Origin: Deinococcus sp. Leaf326
GTDB taxonomy: Bacteria; Deinococcota; Deinococci; Deinococcales; Deinococcaceae
Length of the DNA stretch: 64,000 nt
Direction of reading: 5' to 3'
NCBI RefSeq assembly: GCF_001424185.1
Contig: NZ_LMOM01000014.1
Coordinates: forward strand, 1-64,000
This document shows positions 21,407-29,943 of the stretch, piece after piece. The position numbers were made by a program, and so were the translations under genes. Position 1 is the stretch's first letter, and each line of letters opens with the position of its first letter. The notes below the pieces were generated by a model. It ran no database searches. It worked only from the letters and a program-made list of their open reading frames with translations, and was not told the origin of the DNA.

Positions 21407-22681
21407 ATGACCCAGACCCGACTGCAAGACCGTGACGTGGTGATCGTCGCCGCCGTCCGCACGCCCATCGGTACCATCCGGGGCGCCCTCTCGACCGTCC
21501 GGCCCGACGACCTCGCCGCGCTCGTCCTGCGCGAAGCGGTGGCCCGCAGCGGCGTGCACCCCGGCGACATCGAGGAGGTCATTCTCGGCTGCGCCAACCA
21601 GGCAGGCGAGGACAACCGCAACGTGGCGCGGATGGCCCTGCTGCTCGCGGGGCTGCCCGATACGGCCGCGGGCCTCACCGTCAACCGGCTGTGCGCTTCA
21701 GGCCTCTCGGCGGTGAACACGGCAGCCCGCGCCATTCGCAACGGCGACGGCGACGTGTACGTGGCGGGCGGCGTCGAGAGCATGACCCGCGCGCCGCTCT
21801 CGATGCCCAAACAGGCGCAGGCCTTCGGCAATGGTAACGTCCTCGCCTACGACACGACACTGGGCTGGCGCTATCCCAACCCGGCGATGGAGGCCCTCTT
21901 TCCGCTGGAGGCGATGGGCGAGACGGCCGAGAACATCGTCGAGCGCAGCCGCGCCGGGGCCTACATGGGCGGAGAGATCACCCGTGAGGACCAGGACGCC
22001 TTCGCGCTCGAATCCCAGCGCCGGGCCGTGGCTGCCATCAATGCCGGGCGGTTCGCAGACGAGATCGTACCCGTGCCGGTGAAGGGCCGCAGAGGCACGG
22101 TCCTCTTTGAGACCGACGAACACCCGCGTATGACGCAGGCGGAAGCGGGCTACACCCTCGCCACCGACGCGGCGACCCTGGCCGGTCTACGGCCCGCCTT
22201 CCGTCCGGGCGGCACGGTCACAGCCGGCAACGCCAGTGGCCTGAACGACGGCGCGGCCGCCCTGGTCCTGACGAGCGTGGCGAAGGCCCGCGAACTGGGC
22301 CTGAAGCCGTTGGCGCGCTGGGTGGGCGGCGCGGCGGCGGGCGTCGAGCCGCGCGTGATGGGCTTGGGGCCGGTCCCCGCCATCCGTAAGCTGATGGAGC
22401 GCACGGGCCGGAGCCTGGGCGACATCGACCGCGTCGAGATCAACGAGGCCTTCGCGGCGCAGGCCATCGCCTGTATGCGTGAGCTCGGCATCGCGCACGG
22501 GCGGCTGAATATGGACGGCGGCGCCATCGCCCTGGGGCACCCGCTGGGCATGAGTGGCGCGCGGCTCGTCACGACCCTGGCCCACGCCCTCGGCCGCGGC
22601 GAGATCGCCTCGGGCGTCGCCGCCCTGTGCGTGGGCGTCGGTCAGGGTGAGGCGGCGCTGCTTGAACGGGTGGAGGCGTGA
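21407..22681 (+). CDS. Thiolase (acetyl-CoA acetyltransferase / 3-oxoadipyl-CoA thiolase)
   Basis: A 424-aa thiolase with all three catalytic elements: acyl-accepting Cys in [12 protein letters not shown] (~95), His in [16 protein letters not shown] (~379) and Cys in [15 protein letters not shown] (~407). It condenses or cleaves acetoacetyl-CoA or 3-oxoadipyl-CoA. The ATG at 21407 follows AGGA by about 8 nt; the longer open frame to 21173 overlaps the TerD-AIM24 gene and is not family-like. It overlaps the downstream CoA-transferase by 4 bp (GTGA), so the two act in one pathway. Confidence 0.9.
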   Translation: MTQTRLQDRDVVIVAAVRTPIGTIRGALSTVRPDDLAALVLREAVARSGVHPGDIEEVILGCANQAGEDNRNVARMALLLAGLPDTAAGLTVNRLCASGLSAVNTAARAIRNGDGDVYVAGGVESMTRAPLSMPKQAQAFGNGNVLAYDTTLGWRYPNPAMEALFPLEAMGETAENIVERSRAGAYMGGEITREDQDAFALESQRRAVAAINAGRFADEIVPVPVKGRRGTVLFETDEHPRMTQAEAGYTLATDAATLAGLRPAFRPGGTVTAGNASGLNDGAAALVLTSVAKARELGLKPLARWVGGAAAGVEPRVMGLGPVPAIRKLMERTGRSLGDIDRVEINEAFAAQAIACMRELGIAHGRLNMDGGAIALGHPLGMSGARLVTTLAHALGRGEIASGVAALCVGVGQGEAALLERVEA

Positions 22682-24030
22682 GGCACCCCCCCCTCATCAC
22701 CGCGCAGGGGGCCGCCGCTCTGGTGAAGTCCGGCGACACCCTGCTCGTCGGGGGGTTCGGCATGACCGGCAACCCGGTGAACCTTGTCCACGCGCTAGCC
22801 GAAACGGATACAGGGAACTTGACCTACGTCGCCAACAACGTCTCCGAACCGGGCCTGAGCGGCGGGCGACTGCTACGCAACCGCCAGATCACCCGCGCGG
22901 TGGGCAGCTACTTCACCAGCAACCGCGAGGCCGTGCAGGCCAGTCAGGAAGGCTGGCTGGAGGTCACGCTGCTGCCGCAGGGCACCCTGGCCGAGGCCAT
23001 CCGTGCCGGGGGGGCCGGCCTGGGCGGCTTCTACACCCCGACCGCCGCCGGAACCTTGATCGCCGAGGGGGCCGATACCCGCCTACTGAACGGCCAAGAG
23101 ATGGTGTTCGTGCCGGCCGTTCGGGGCGACGTAGCCTTCGTGCGGGCGTGGCGGGCCGACCGGGCGGGAAATTTGCAGTACCGCCTGACCGAGCAGAACT
23201 TCAACCGCGCGATGGCGACGGCTGCGAAGGTCGTGGTAGCCGAGGTCGAGGAGATCGTTGAGGTGGGTGAACTGGCCCCCGAGCACGTCCATACACCAGG
23301 GCTGTACGTGGACTATCTCGTGCAGGCTCCCCTGACCCTGGCCAACCTGGGCAGCAGCGCGGACGTGAAGGGCGGCGCCCGGCGCGTGGACGAGGCGCGG
23401 ATGAACATGGCCCGCCGCGCCCTGCGTGAACTGCGGGCGGGCGACGTGGTGAACCTGGGCATCGGAATTCCTACACTGGTCGCCGACCTCATCACACCTG
23501 AGATGAGCATCAACCTCCATACCGAAAACGGCATGCTGGGCGTCGGTCCGGCCCCAGAGGACGGCGGGGCGATGAGCTATCCGGTGAACGCCGGCAAGAT
23601 TCCGGTAACGGCTCTGCCCGGCGCGAGCTACTTCGACAGCGCCGAGTCCTTCGGGATGATCCGGGGCGGGCACGTGGACGTAGCGGTCATGGGAGGCTTG
23701 CAGGTGGACGCGGCGGGCAACCTCGCCAACTGGGCGGTGCCGGGCAAACCATTGCTGGGGGTGGGCGGCGCGATGGACCTCGCGGGGGGGGCGCGGCGCC
23801 TGATCGTGACGATGACCCACACCGAGGAGGGCGGCGCGCCCAAGATAGTGGAGAGCTGCACGCTGCCGCTGACCGCGCGGGGCGTGGTGGACATGGTCAT
23901 CACCGACCGGGCGGTGTTCGAGTTCCGTGAGGGCCGCCTGACGCTGACCGGCCTGATGCCGGGGGCCACCCTGGAGGACGTGCGTGCCTCGACCGGGGCC
24001 ACCTTCGACATACAGCTCGATCAGCCGTAA
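22678..24030 (+). CDS. Fused-subunit 3-oxoacid CoA-transferase
   Basis: A 450-aa family I CoA-transferase carrying both subunits in one chain: subunit A ([35 protein letters not shown]) at ~1-225 and subunit B ([32 protein letters not shown]) at ~235-450. The Glu of ENGMLG near residue 282 is the expected CoA-accepting catalytic residue. It transfers CoA from succinyl-CoA to acetoacetate or 3-oxoadipate. Most bacterial enzymes are two genes; the fused form recalls eukaryotic SCOT. GTG start overlapping the thiolase stop. Confidence 0.88.
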   Translation: MRHPPLITAQGAAALVKSGDTLLVGGFGMTGNPVNLVHALAETDTGNLTYVANNVSEPGLSGGRLLRNRQITRAVGSYFTSNREAVQASQEGWLEVTLLPQGTLAEAIRAGGAGLGGFYTPTAAGTLIAEGADTRLLNGQEMVFVPAVRGDVAFVRAWRADRAGNLQYRLTEQNFNRAMATAAKVVVAEVEEIVEVGELAPEHVHTPGLYVDYLVQAPLTLANLGSSADVKGGARRVDEARMNMARRALRELRAGDVVNLGIGIPTLVADLITPEMSINLHTENGMLGVGPAPEDGGAMSYPVNAGKIPVTALPGASYFDSAESFGMIRGGHVDVAVMGGLQVDAAGNLANWAVPGKPLLGVGGAMDLAGGARRLIVTMTHTEEGGAPKIVESCTLPLTARGVVDMVITDRAVFEFREGRLTLTGLMPGATLEDVRASTGATFDIQLDQP

Positions 24031-24033
24031 AAC

Positions 24034-24066
24034 TTCGCCCGGCCCCGGATGACGGGGCCGGGCGAA
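24034..24066. terminator. Bidirectional-position terminator hairpin between convergent genes
   Basis: TTCGCCCGGCCCCG (24034-24047) and its exact complement (24053-24066) form a 14-bp stem with a GATGA loop. It lies between the CoA-transferase (plus) and the GH26 gene (minus). On the minus strand the stem is followed by GTTTTA, so it best terminates the GH26 transcript. Confidence 0.75.
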
Positions 24067-24092
24067 CAGCGGTCAACCCCTCCGCCCGCGGG

Positions 24093-25787
24093 TCAAGGCA
24101 GCAGAGCCAGATTGTCCAGTTCGACGCGGCCGGAGACGGGCACCTGGTCGACCACGAGTTGCACGGCCACCAGACGCTTCATGACTTCGCCGGTCGCCAC
24201 CTTGGTGGGCGCCCAGTCCGGTTGAGCGAACCGGCTGATCGGCACGTCCAGCGACGTGCTGCCGGCCGGTAGCGTCACGTAGACCTGAGGATTGCTGCCG
24301 TCAGCGATGCCCAGACTGCGCTCGCCGATCAGTTCCAGCCGCACCTGCGTGGCGCCGGTTCCGGACAGGTCCAGATGCAGGGTGCCATAGGCGCTCTGGT
24401 CACTGCCGACCGTGTCAGTGCCGCTCCGGGGGTTGAGTTCCACCGTCATGACCACTCCGGCGTACTGGTTGGGCGCAGTGATGGCGTAATCGAAGGCGGC
24501 GTACTGGCTGCGGCCGCCGCTGGCCGGCACGACCAGCGGCGCGGCCTCCGACCCGGCGGCCTGGTTGCTGAAGCTGCTGGGATGCGCGGCGTCCTGCTGG
24601 TAGCCGCTCAGGTAGACCCGGCCGCCGTTCTGGCTCGTCGGCCGCCCGTCCGTCAGGGTCTCGAAGGTGGCCAGCGGGCGGGCAGTGGAGGGTAGGGGCG
24701 TGGGCCCTGTTCCAGTCTGTCCCCCTCCGGTCTGCCCCCCCTTGGTCTGGGCGGGCACCTGGGCCATCGCCGCGCCGCTGCTGCGGATGTTCTTGCCCCG
24801 CAGGCCCACGATGAACCGCTCCTGGCTCGCCAGGGTGGAATTGATACGCCAGTCCTCTTCTTTCTGGATATCGAACCAGGTGAAGGCCCGGACCTTCGGG
24901 AAGCTCTTGGGCAGCGTCTGGAACAGGTCGTCGATCCAGGCCGGTTTGTTACCGCCGACATCCGCCGACGCGAATTCCGCGAGCATGATGGGCTTGCTGG
25001 GCGCGATCTGCTGCGCCTTGGCGTAGGCCGCCCCGAACAGGTCAGTGACGCTGCGCCAGTTGCCCCAGCTCGGATTGGTGCCCCAGTTGTACCCGTCGAT
25101 GCCTATCCAGTCGACATAGGCGTCGCCGGGATAGGCGGCCGAGGGCGCGTTCCAGGCGTCACCCGGTACGTCGTCGTTGTTGTAGGTCCAGATCCACTGC
25201 ACGTTGGTCGCGCCCGCCGCCTGGAACAGGTCATGGACATGGCGGTAGGCCTGGACGTACTTCTGCGGGTCGTTGGCGTTCTGGCCGGTGGCCCAGGGAT
25301 ACCAGTTGCCGTTGAACTCGTGGCCGAAGCGCAGCAGCAGCGGCTTCTGGGTAGCGGCCGCCGCCTTCGCCCAGCGGGTGATGTAGGCGTCGTACTGCCC
25401 CGACACGATGGTCCCCAGACGGATCTGCCCCGGATCGTCGAGCGAGAGGCTCGCCTTCCAGGGTTCCCAGGTGATGTGCGGCAACACGCCCTGCCCCTGG
25501 AGCGCCTGCACGTCCTGGGTGGGGAAGGGCACCTCGTCGCCCCACTGCTCGAACCACATCACGCTGGCGGGCGTGCGGCGCAGCTCGGAGGCGACGGTTT
25601 CGGGGACAGTGCGGTGCGCGGCGGTCTCGCGGAAGATGCCGAAGAACAGCCCGTCCGTGTTCGTCTCCGTGTCGGTCAGGACCGGCAGGGAACTCGTTGG
25701 GGTGTTGGAGGTAGGAACGCGGGTGATGGTGTTGCACGCACTGAGCAGCAGGGCGCAGGTCACGAGGGCAGGCCGAAGGTACGTCAT
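24093..25787 (-). CDS. GH26 family glycoside hydrolase lipoprotein (beta-mannanase type)
   Basis: A 564-aa secreted enzyme. The N-terminus MTYLRPALVTCALLLSAC is a lipoprotein signal with lipobox LSAC. The GH26 barrel spans ~45-330; acid/base Glu is expected in RFGHEFNGNWYPW (~156) and the nucleophile in PIMLAEFASAD (~269). A Thr/Gly/Pro-rich linker (~350-375) leads to a C-terminal beta-sandwich that is probably carbohydrate-binding (FETLTDGRPTSQNGGRVYLSG...). Likely hydrolyses mannan-type polysaccharide at the cell surface. The ATG at 25787 has AAGGAG upstream; a longer frame lacks the signal peptide. Diverges from a GH16-type lipoprotein gene. Confidence 0.88.
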   Translation of the reverse strand: MTYLRPALVTCALLLSACNTITRVPTSNTPTSSLPVLTDTETNTDGLFFGIFRETAAHRTVPETVASELRRTPASVMWFEQWGDEVPFPTQDVQALQGQGVLPHITWEPWKASLSLDDPGQIRLGTIVSGQYDAYITRWAKAAAATQKPLLLRFGHEFNGNWYPWATGQNANDPQKYVQAYRHVHDLFQAAGATNVQWIWTYNNDDVPGDAWNAPSAAYPGDAYVDWIGIDGYNWGTNPSWGNWRSVTDLFGAAYAKAQQIAPSKPIMLAEFASADVGGNKPAWIDDLFQTLPKSFPKVRAFTWFDIQKEEDWRINSTLASQERFIVGLRGKNIRSSGAAMAQVPAQTKGGQTGGGQTGTGPTPLPSTARPLATFETLTDGRPTSQNGGRVYLSGYQQDAAHPSSFSNQAAGSEAAPLVVPASGGRSQYAAFDYAITAPNQYAGVVMTVELNPRSGTDTVGSDQSAYGTLHLDLSGTGATQVRLELIGERSLGIADGSNPQVYVTLPAGSTSLDVPISRFAQPDWAPTKVATGEVMKRLVAVQLVVDQVPVSGRVELDNLALLP

Positions 25788-25878
25788 CGGAACTCCTTGA
25801 AAGCAGGCAGAGAGGCGGCACAGCGGTAGGGGCTGGGCTGAGGACTGGACGGCAAGGTCCGAAATTCGGTGTAGAGCC

Positions 25879-25907
25879 ACCCTAACAGGAGCACAGGAGT
25901 CCGTCAA
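25879..25907 (-). promoter_or_regulatory. Promoter of the GH26 gene
   Basis: On the minus strand TTGACG (25907-25902), 17-bp spacer, TAGGGT (25884-25879), about 90 nt before the GH26 start. Confidence 0.5.
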
Positions 25908-26029
25908 GAAACCCTTTTCACAGCTCGAGATCTTGCTCTTCGTGCTATCGAATCTTCTCCAAATCTGGCTAGAACCCACCTTTTAGCCTAGTCATCCATT
26001 CGCTTGGACATGATTTTTGGAGGACTTGA

Positions 26030-26096
26030 AGAAAAGCTTTTCTCGGAGTACGATCCGGGTCAGTCCACAATTTTAGACGTGCAGAACGGTCTGCAC
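26030..26096. promoter_or_regulatory. Palindromes in the GH26/GH16 divergent region
   Basis: Within the 387-bp region between the two hydrolase genes there is a perfect 14-bp palindrome AGAAAAGCTTTTCT (26030-26043) and an 18-bp inverted repeat GTGCAGA-ACGG-TCTGCAC (26079-26096), the latter 79 bp before the GH16 start. Either could be an operator for the neighbouring LacI protein (inference). No gene is seen in the rest of the region. Confidence 0.45.
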
Positions 26097-26174
26097 CGTA
26101 GCCCCGGTTTTATGGCCTGGACATCCAGGCTGTGCCGGCCCCGTGCCCACCGCTCCCAGACCAGGAGGAACTTC

Positions 26175-26966
26175 ATGCGCCTTCCCGTTTTTGCCGCCGT
26201 TCTGCTGCCCAGCCTGTTGCTCGCCGGGTGCGGCCACCCTTCCCCTCTGCCGGACCCTGCGCCGGCGCAGTTCGCTCCGCAGGCTGTCTCCGGCTCGTTC
26301 GGCCGGTGGGGTCAGACCTGGACCGCCTCGAGCTGGAAGAACGGCGATCCGCTGTTCGGCTGCACCTTCTCGCCCAACAACATCACCCTGGGGGGCGGTT
26401 CGGATCAGGCGGTCTACGGCTACCTGAACTCGGGTACCTGTAGCGAGGTCAAGAGCAACCGCTGGAAGACGCAGGGCAGTTCGTTCGGCGGTGACTTGTA
26501 CGTGCCGGCTGTCGCGGGCACCACCACGACCCTGTTCACATATATGAACAACGGCACCCTCTGGAACGAGATCGACGCCGAATTCGTGCCCGCCAGGAGC
26601 GCGCTGCACCCGGCCCTGATCTTCCGCAATGGAGGCAGCCGCTATGTCTTCGAGGCCTGGCGGCCCGCGACGAGCAACGCCTGGCACCACGTCGAGGTGA
26701 AGTGGCAGGGCGGCAGCATCCAGTGGTATCTCGACGGCCAGCTCAGCTTCACGATGTACAAGAACAGCTCGCTGGGCCTGGGCGCGACTGTTGTGACCGC
26801 GCCTAGCGGCAGCGCGAGTATGCAGGTGCCGGCCGCCGCCTGGCCCACGCAGTCCCAGCAGCTCATCGCGAATTTCTGGCGCGGCAGCAACACGGCCGAC
26901 GCCTCCGGGTTCCTGGGCACCTACGGCGGCGGCACCGGGACCGCCATCTGGAACAACCTCTTCTGA
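26175..26966 (+). CDS. GH16-like glycoside hydrolase lipoprotein
   Basis: A 263-aa secreted beta-jelly-roll protein. MRLPVFAAVLLPSLLLAGCG is a lipoprotein signal (lipobox LAGC). WNEIDAEF near residues 130-137 matches the GH16 catalytic ExDxE pattern; WHHVEVKWQGGSIQWYLDGQ and IANFWRG are further lichenase-type features. It likely cleaves beta-1,3/1,4-glucan or a related polymer at the surface. Start chosen at the ATG 4 nt after AGGAGGAA; the longer frame upstream has no signal peptide. Followed by a LacI regulator 62 bp on. Confidence 0.82.
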   Translation: MRLPVFAAVLLPSLLLAGCGHPSPLPDPAPAQFAPQAVSGSFGRWGQTWTASSWKNGDPLFGCTFSPNNITLGGGSDQAVYGYLNSGTCSEVKSNRWKTQGSSFGGDLYVPAVAGTTTTLFTYMNNGTLWNEIDAEFVPARSALHPALIFRNGGSRYVFEAWRPATSNAWHHVEVKWQGGSIQWYLDGQLSFTMYKNSSLGLGATVVTAPSGSASMQVPAAAWPTQSQQLIANFWRGSNTADASGFLGTYGGGTGTAIWNNLF

Positions 26967-27015
26967 AGTCTGGAGTTTTGACGCGGCAGCGGCGGCCCCT
27001 CTCCGGTGGATGCTC

Positions 27016-27021
27016 TAGAGT
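27016..27021 (+). promoter_or_regulatory. -10 element for leaderless lacI-family gene
   Basis: TAGAGT, 7 nt, then GTG at 27029. No ribosome-binding site is visible. Confidence 0.45.
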
Positions 27022-27028
27022 GGACCGG

Positions 27029-28057
27029 GTGAAGAAGTCAGGAACGACCATCACCGAGGTGGCGCGGGTGGCTGGCGTTTCGGTCAGCACGGTGTCGCGG
27101 ACCATCAACGGCACGGCCTTCGTGGCCGAGGAGAAGCGCGAGGCGGTCAACCGGGCCCTGCAGGAGCTGGGGTTTCAGCCGAACTACCTGGCCCGGAGCC
27201 TCATCACCGGCCGCAGCATGACCATCGGCGTGATCGCCGAGGAGATCGTCAGTCCCTACTACGCCGACGTTATCCGGGGCTTCGAGCACGGGCTGTTCGG
27301 TACCCCGTACCAGCCGGTCCTCCAGAGCGGTCACTGGTCGCAGCAGCGCGAGACCGACGCCATCGAGACGCTGATCTACCGCAAGGTGGACGCCCTGGTC
27401 CTGCTGGGCAGTACGCTGCCGGATCCGGCGCTGCGTGACATCGCCGAGCGGGTCCCCTTGGCGGTCTTCGGCCGGCATGTGCCTGGGCTGGAAGCCCGTT
27501 GCCTGACGCTCGATCAGTATGGGGGGGCCTACCTCGCCACGCGCCACCTGATCGAGCTCGGGCACCGCGACATCGCGCACGTGCGCGGTCCCGACGGACA
27601 GCAGGACGCCGAGGAGAGGCTGCGCGGGTACCAGGCGGCCCTGCGCGACAATGACCTCCCCTTCGAATCTGACCTTGTCGTGCAGGGCGATTTTCTGGAG
27701 CTGACGGCCTATCAGGCCACGCTGCACCTGCTGGAGCACCGCCGCCCTTTCACCGCTATCTTTGCGGCCAACGACCAGATGGCGGTCGGGGCGCGGCTGG
27801 CCCTGTACCGTAAGGGGCTGCGTGTCCCCGACGACGTCTCCCTGGTGGGATTCGACGACCTGCCGGGCAGCGCCTTCACGACCCCCCCCCTGACGACAGT
27901 TCAGCAGCCGACCTACCAGATCGGCCGGGCGCTGGCCGAGTCCATGCTGGGTCTGGTGCAGGGGCAGACGCCGACCCTGCCGGAGTTCGGGCTGACCCTC
28001 AGTGTCCGCGAGTCCACCCGGCCGCTGCGCCGGACCGCTACGAGAAGAAGATCCTGA
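27029..28057 (+). CDS. LacI family transcriptional regulator
   Basis: A 342-aa LacI protein: HTH and hinge at ~6-60 ([26 protein letters not shown]), sensor domain with [25 protein letters not shown] near 270-295. The GTG at 27029 places the HTH right at the N-terminus as is usual. It follows the GH16 and divergent GH26 genes and is the likely local regulator of polysaccharide hydrolysis, though the sugar importer operon beyond 28.9 kb has its own DeoR regulator. Confidence 0.88.
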   Translation: MKKSGTTITEVARVAGVSVSTVSRTINGTAFVAEEKREAVNRALQELGFQPNYLARSLITGRSMTIGVIAEEIVSPYYADVIRGFEHGLFGTPYQPVLQSGHWSQQRETDAIETLIYRKVDALVLLGSTLPDPALRDIAERVPLAVFGRHVPGLEARCLTLDQYGGAYLATRHLIELGHRDIAHVRGPDGQQDAEERLRGYQAALRDNDLPFESDLVVQGDFLELTAYQATLHLLEHRRPFTAIFAANDQMAVGARLALYRKGLRVPDDVSLVGFDDLPGSAFTTPPLTTVQQPTYQIGRALAESMLGLVQGQTPTLPEFGLTLSVRESTRPLRRTATRRRS

Positions 28058-28154
28058 GCCGGACCCCGGAGGGCGGCCAGACGAGACCTCGCAGGCGCTA
28101 GAGGCTCAAGGGGGTCATGCAAGCATTTTCACCGCCGACCTGATTGAATTGGCC

Positions 28155-28160
28155 TATATT
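28155..28160 (+). promoter_or_regulatory. -10 element upstream of deoR-family gene
   Basis: TATATT followed by 8 nt and the ATG at 28169; consistent with a leaderless or nearly leaderless message. Confidence 0.4.
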
Positions 28161-28168
28161 CTGCGCAT

Positions 28169-28918
28169 ATGCTCCCATTCGAGCGGCACACGCGCATCCT
28201 TGAGCTGATGGACACCCACGAAAGCCTGCTGACCCAGGAACTCGCACAGAAGGTCGGGGCCTCCGAGGCCACCATCCGGCGCGACCTCCAGCAGCTGTCC
28301 GAGCGGGGCCTGCTCGCCAGAACCCACGGCGGCGCGGTCCGCGTCCAGCGGAGCATCGCGCACGAACTGGCCTTCGCGACCAAGTCCGTGAGGATGCAGG
28401 CCGAGAAGGTTGCCATCGCCGAGTACATGTCCGCGCAGATTCGCGACGGCTCTACCCTGATCTTCGACGCGGGAACGACCATTCTGGAGGTCGCCAAACG
28501 GCTGGCCGGCCGGCCGCTGACGGCCATCGCGCTCGATCTGCCGGCGGCGCAGGCCCTCGCGGTCGGGGCCACCGAGGTCCTGCTGCTGGGCGGCCGGGTC
28601 CGCAGCGACAGCTTCAGCATCACCGGCCCCTGGACCGAGGACCAGCTCCGGGACCTGCGGGCCGACGTATTCCTCATGGGGGCGCACGCCGTGGACGAGC
28701 GCGGCATATCAAACGCCGTGATTGAGGAGGCGACCGTCAAACGTCTTGCGGCGCAGGTGAGCCAGCAGACGGTCCTGCTGGCCGACCATACCAAGTTCGG
28801 CTGGCGGGCGATGACCCAGGTCTGCTCCCTTCAAACCGTGCACCAGATCGTCACCGACCGGGACAGCCGCCGTCTGCCCTGGCTCCGGGACGCTGGGCCG
28901 GCGCTCACCCTGGTCTGA
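28169..28918 (+). CDS. DeoR/GlpR family transcriptional regulator
   Basis: A 249-aa DeoR regulator. N-terminal winged HTH (MLPFERHTRILELMDTHESLLTQELAQKVGASEATIRRDLQQL) followed by the DeoR sugar-phosphate sensor domain (STLIFDAGTTILEVAKRL; VFLMGAHAVDERGISNAVIEEATVKR; TVLLADHTKFG). These repressors respond to phosphorylated sugars. It converges with the ribose-type ABC operon, whose kinase and isomerase would create the effector, so it probably controls that operon's promoter at about 34.45 kb. Confidence 0.9.
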   Translation: MLPFERHTRILELMDTHESLLTQELAQKVGASEATIRRDLQQLSERGLLARTHGGAVRVQRSIAHELAFATKSVRMQAEKVAIAEYMSAQIRDGSTLIFDAGTTILEVAKRLAGRPLTAIALDLPAAQALAVGATEVLLLGGRVRSDSFSITGPWTEDQLRDLRADVFLMGAHAVDERGISNAVIEEATVKRLAAQVSQQTVLLADHTKFGWRAMTQVCSLQTVHQIVTDRDSRRLPWLRDAGPALTLV

Positions 28919-28927
28919 ATCTAAGGA

Positions 28928-28962
28928 AAGGGCGGCCCCTGCAGGCCGCCCTTCTCCTTTTT
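28928..28962 (+). terminator. Intrinsic terminator after deoR-family gene
   Basis: AAGGGCGGCC (28928-28937) pairs exactly with GGCCGCCCTT (28944-28953), 6-nt loop, followed by CTCCTTTTT. Lies between the convergent regulator and ABC permease genes. Confidence 0.85.
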
Positions 28963-28971
28963 CCACGTGAC

Positions 28972-29943
28972 TCAGCGCCCGCGCGTGTACCGGTCGATGA
29001 CCATCGCCCCGATGATGATGACCCCCGTGGCGAGGAGCTGGTAGAAGGCCTGCACGCCCATCAGGGTCAGGACGTTCTGAAGCATGCTCAGGAGCAGCGC
29101 GCCGAGCAGGGCGCCCACCACGTTGCCCTTGCCGCCCGACAGGCTCGTGCCGCCGACCACCGCCGCCGCGATGGCGCTCAGTTCCCAGCCGCTGCCCAGG
29201 ATCGGTTCGGCCGCGCCGAGCTGCGCGATGAGGACCAGCGCCGCGAAGGCCGCCAGCACGCCGGAAATCACGTAGGTCAGCGTGATGTACCGGTTCGTGT
29301 TGATCCCGCTCAGGCGTACGGCCTCGGCGTTGCCCCCCAGTGCCAGGATGTACTGGCCGGTCCGGGTGAACTTCAAGAAGACCGTGAAGGCCACGACGAG
29401 CAGGAGGGCCGCTATGAGCGGAATGGGCAGGCCCACCACCGTGCCCCCCAGCGCCCGCTTGAAGCCGTCGGGCAGCGACAGGATGGGTTGCCCGCCCGTG
29501 TAGGACAGCGCCAGTCCCCGGTAGAAGGTCATGGTGCCCAGCGTGACGATGAAGGGCGCGAGCTGCACGCGTGTGACGAGCAGGCCGTTGACCAGTCCCG
29601 CGACCGCGCCGACCGCCAGCGCGATGAGGACCGTGAGCAGAACGGGCGTGCCGCGCTGCATGAGGTCGGCGCCGATCACGGCGGCCAGGGCGGCTGTGGA
29701 CCCGACGCTCAGGTCGATGCCGCCCGTGATGATGACGTAGGTCAGGCCAATGGCGACGATGGTGTTGATCGCCGCGCTCAGGCCGATGCCGTTGATGGCG
29801 TTGTCGACCGAAAAAAACGAGGGCACCAGAAAGCTGAACACCACCGCGCCGAGCAGCAGGATGGCGAGGATGCCCGCCTCGCGCAGACGTTCGACGAGGA
29901 CGGCGCGGTTGACGCCCTTAGGCGACGGCTGGATCTTTTGCAT
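28972..29943 (-). CDS. Ribose-type sugar ABC transporter permease
   Basis: A 323-aa inner-membrane permease of the RbsC/BPD_transp_2 family with about eight to ten hydrophobic helices and the signature YVIITGGIDLSVGS (~80-93) and LSAIAAAVVGGTSLSGGKG (~260-278). It forms the channel with the adjacent ATPase. ATG at 29943 starts 26 bp inside the ATPase gene; the longer frame to 30027 has no family similarity. Last gene of the operon isomerase-kinase-binding protein-ATPase-permease. Confidence 0.9.
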   Translation of the reverse strand: MQKIQPSPKGVNRAVLVERLREAGILAILLLGAVVFSFLVPSFFSVDNAINGIGLSAAINTIVAIGLTYVIITGGIDLSVGSTAALAAVIGADLMQRGTPVLLTVLIALAVGAVAGLVNGLLVTRVQLAPFIVTLGTMTFYRGLALSYTGGQPILSLPDGFKRALGGTVVGLPIPLIAALLLVVAFTVFLKFTRTGQYILALGGNAEAVRLSGINTNRYITLTYVISGVLAAFAALVLIAQLGAAEPILGSGWELSAIAAAVVGGTSLSGGKGNVVGALLGALLLSMLQNVLTLMGVQAFYQLLATGVIIIGAMVIDRYTRGR

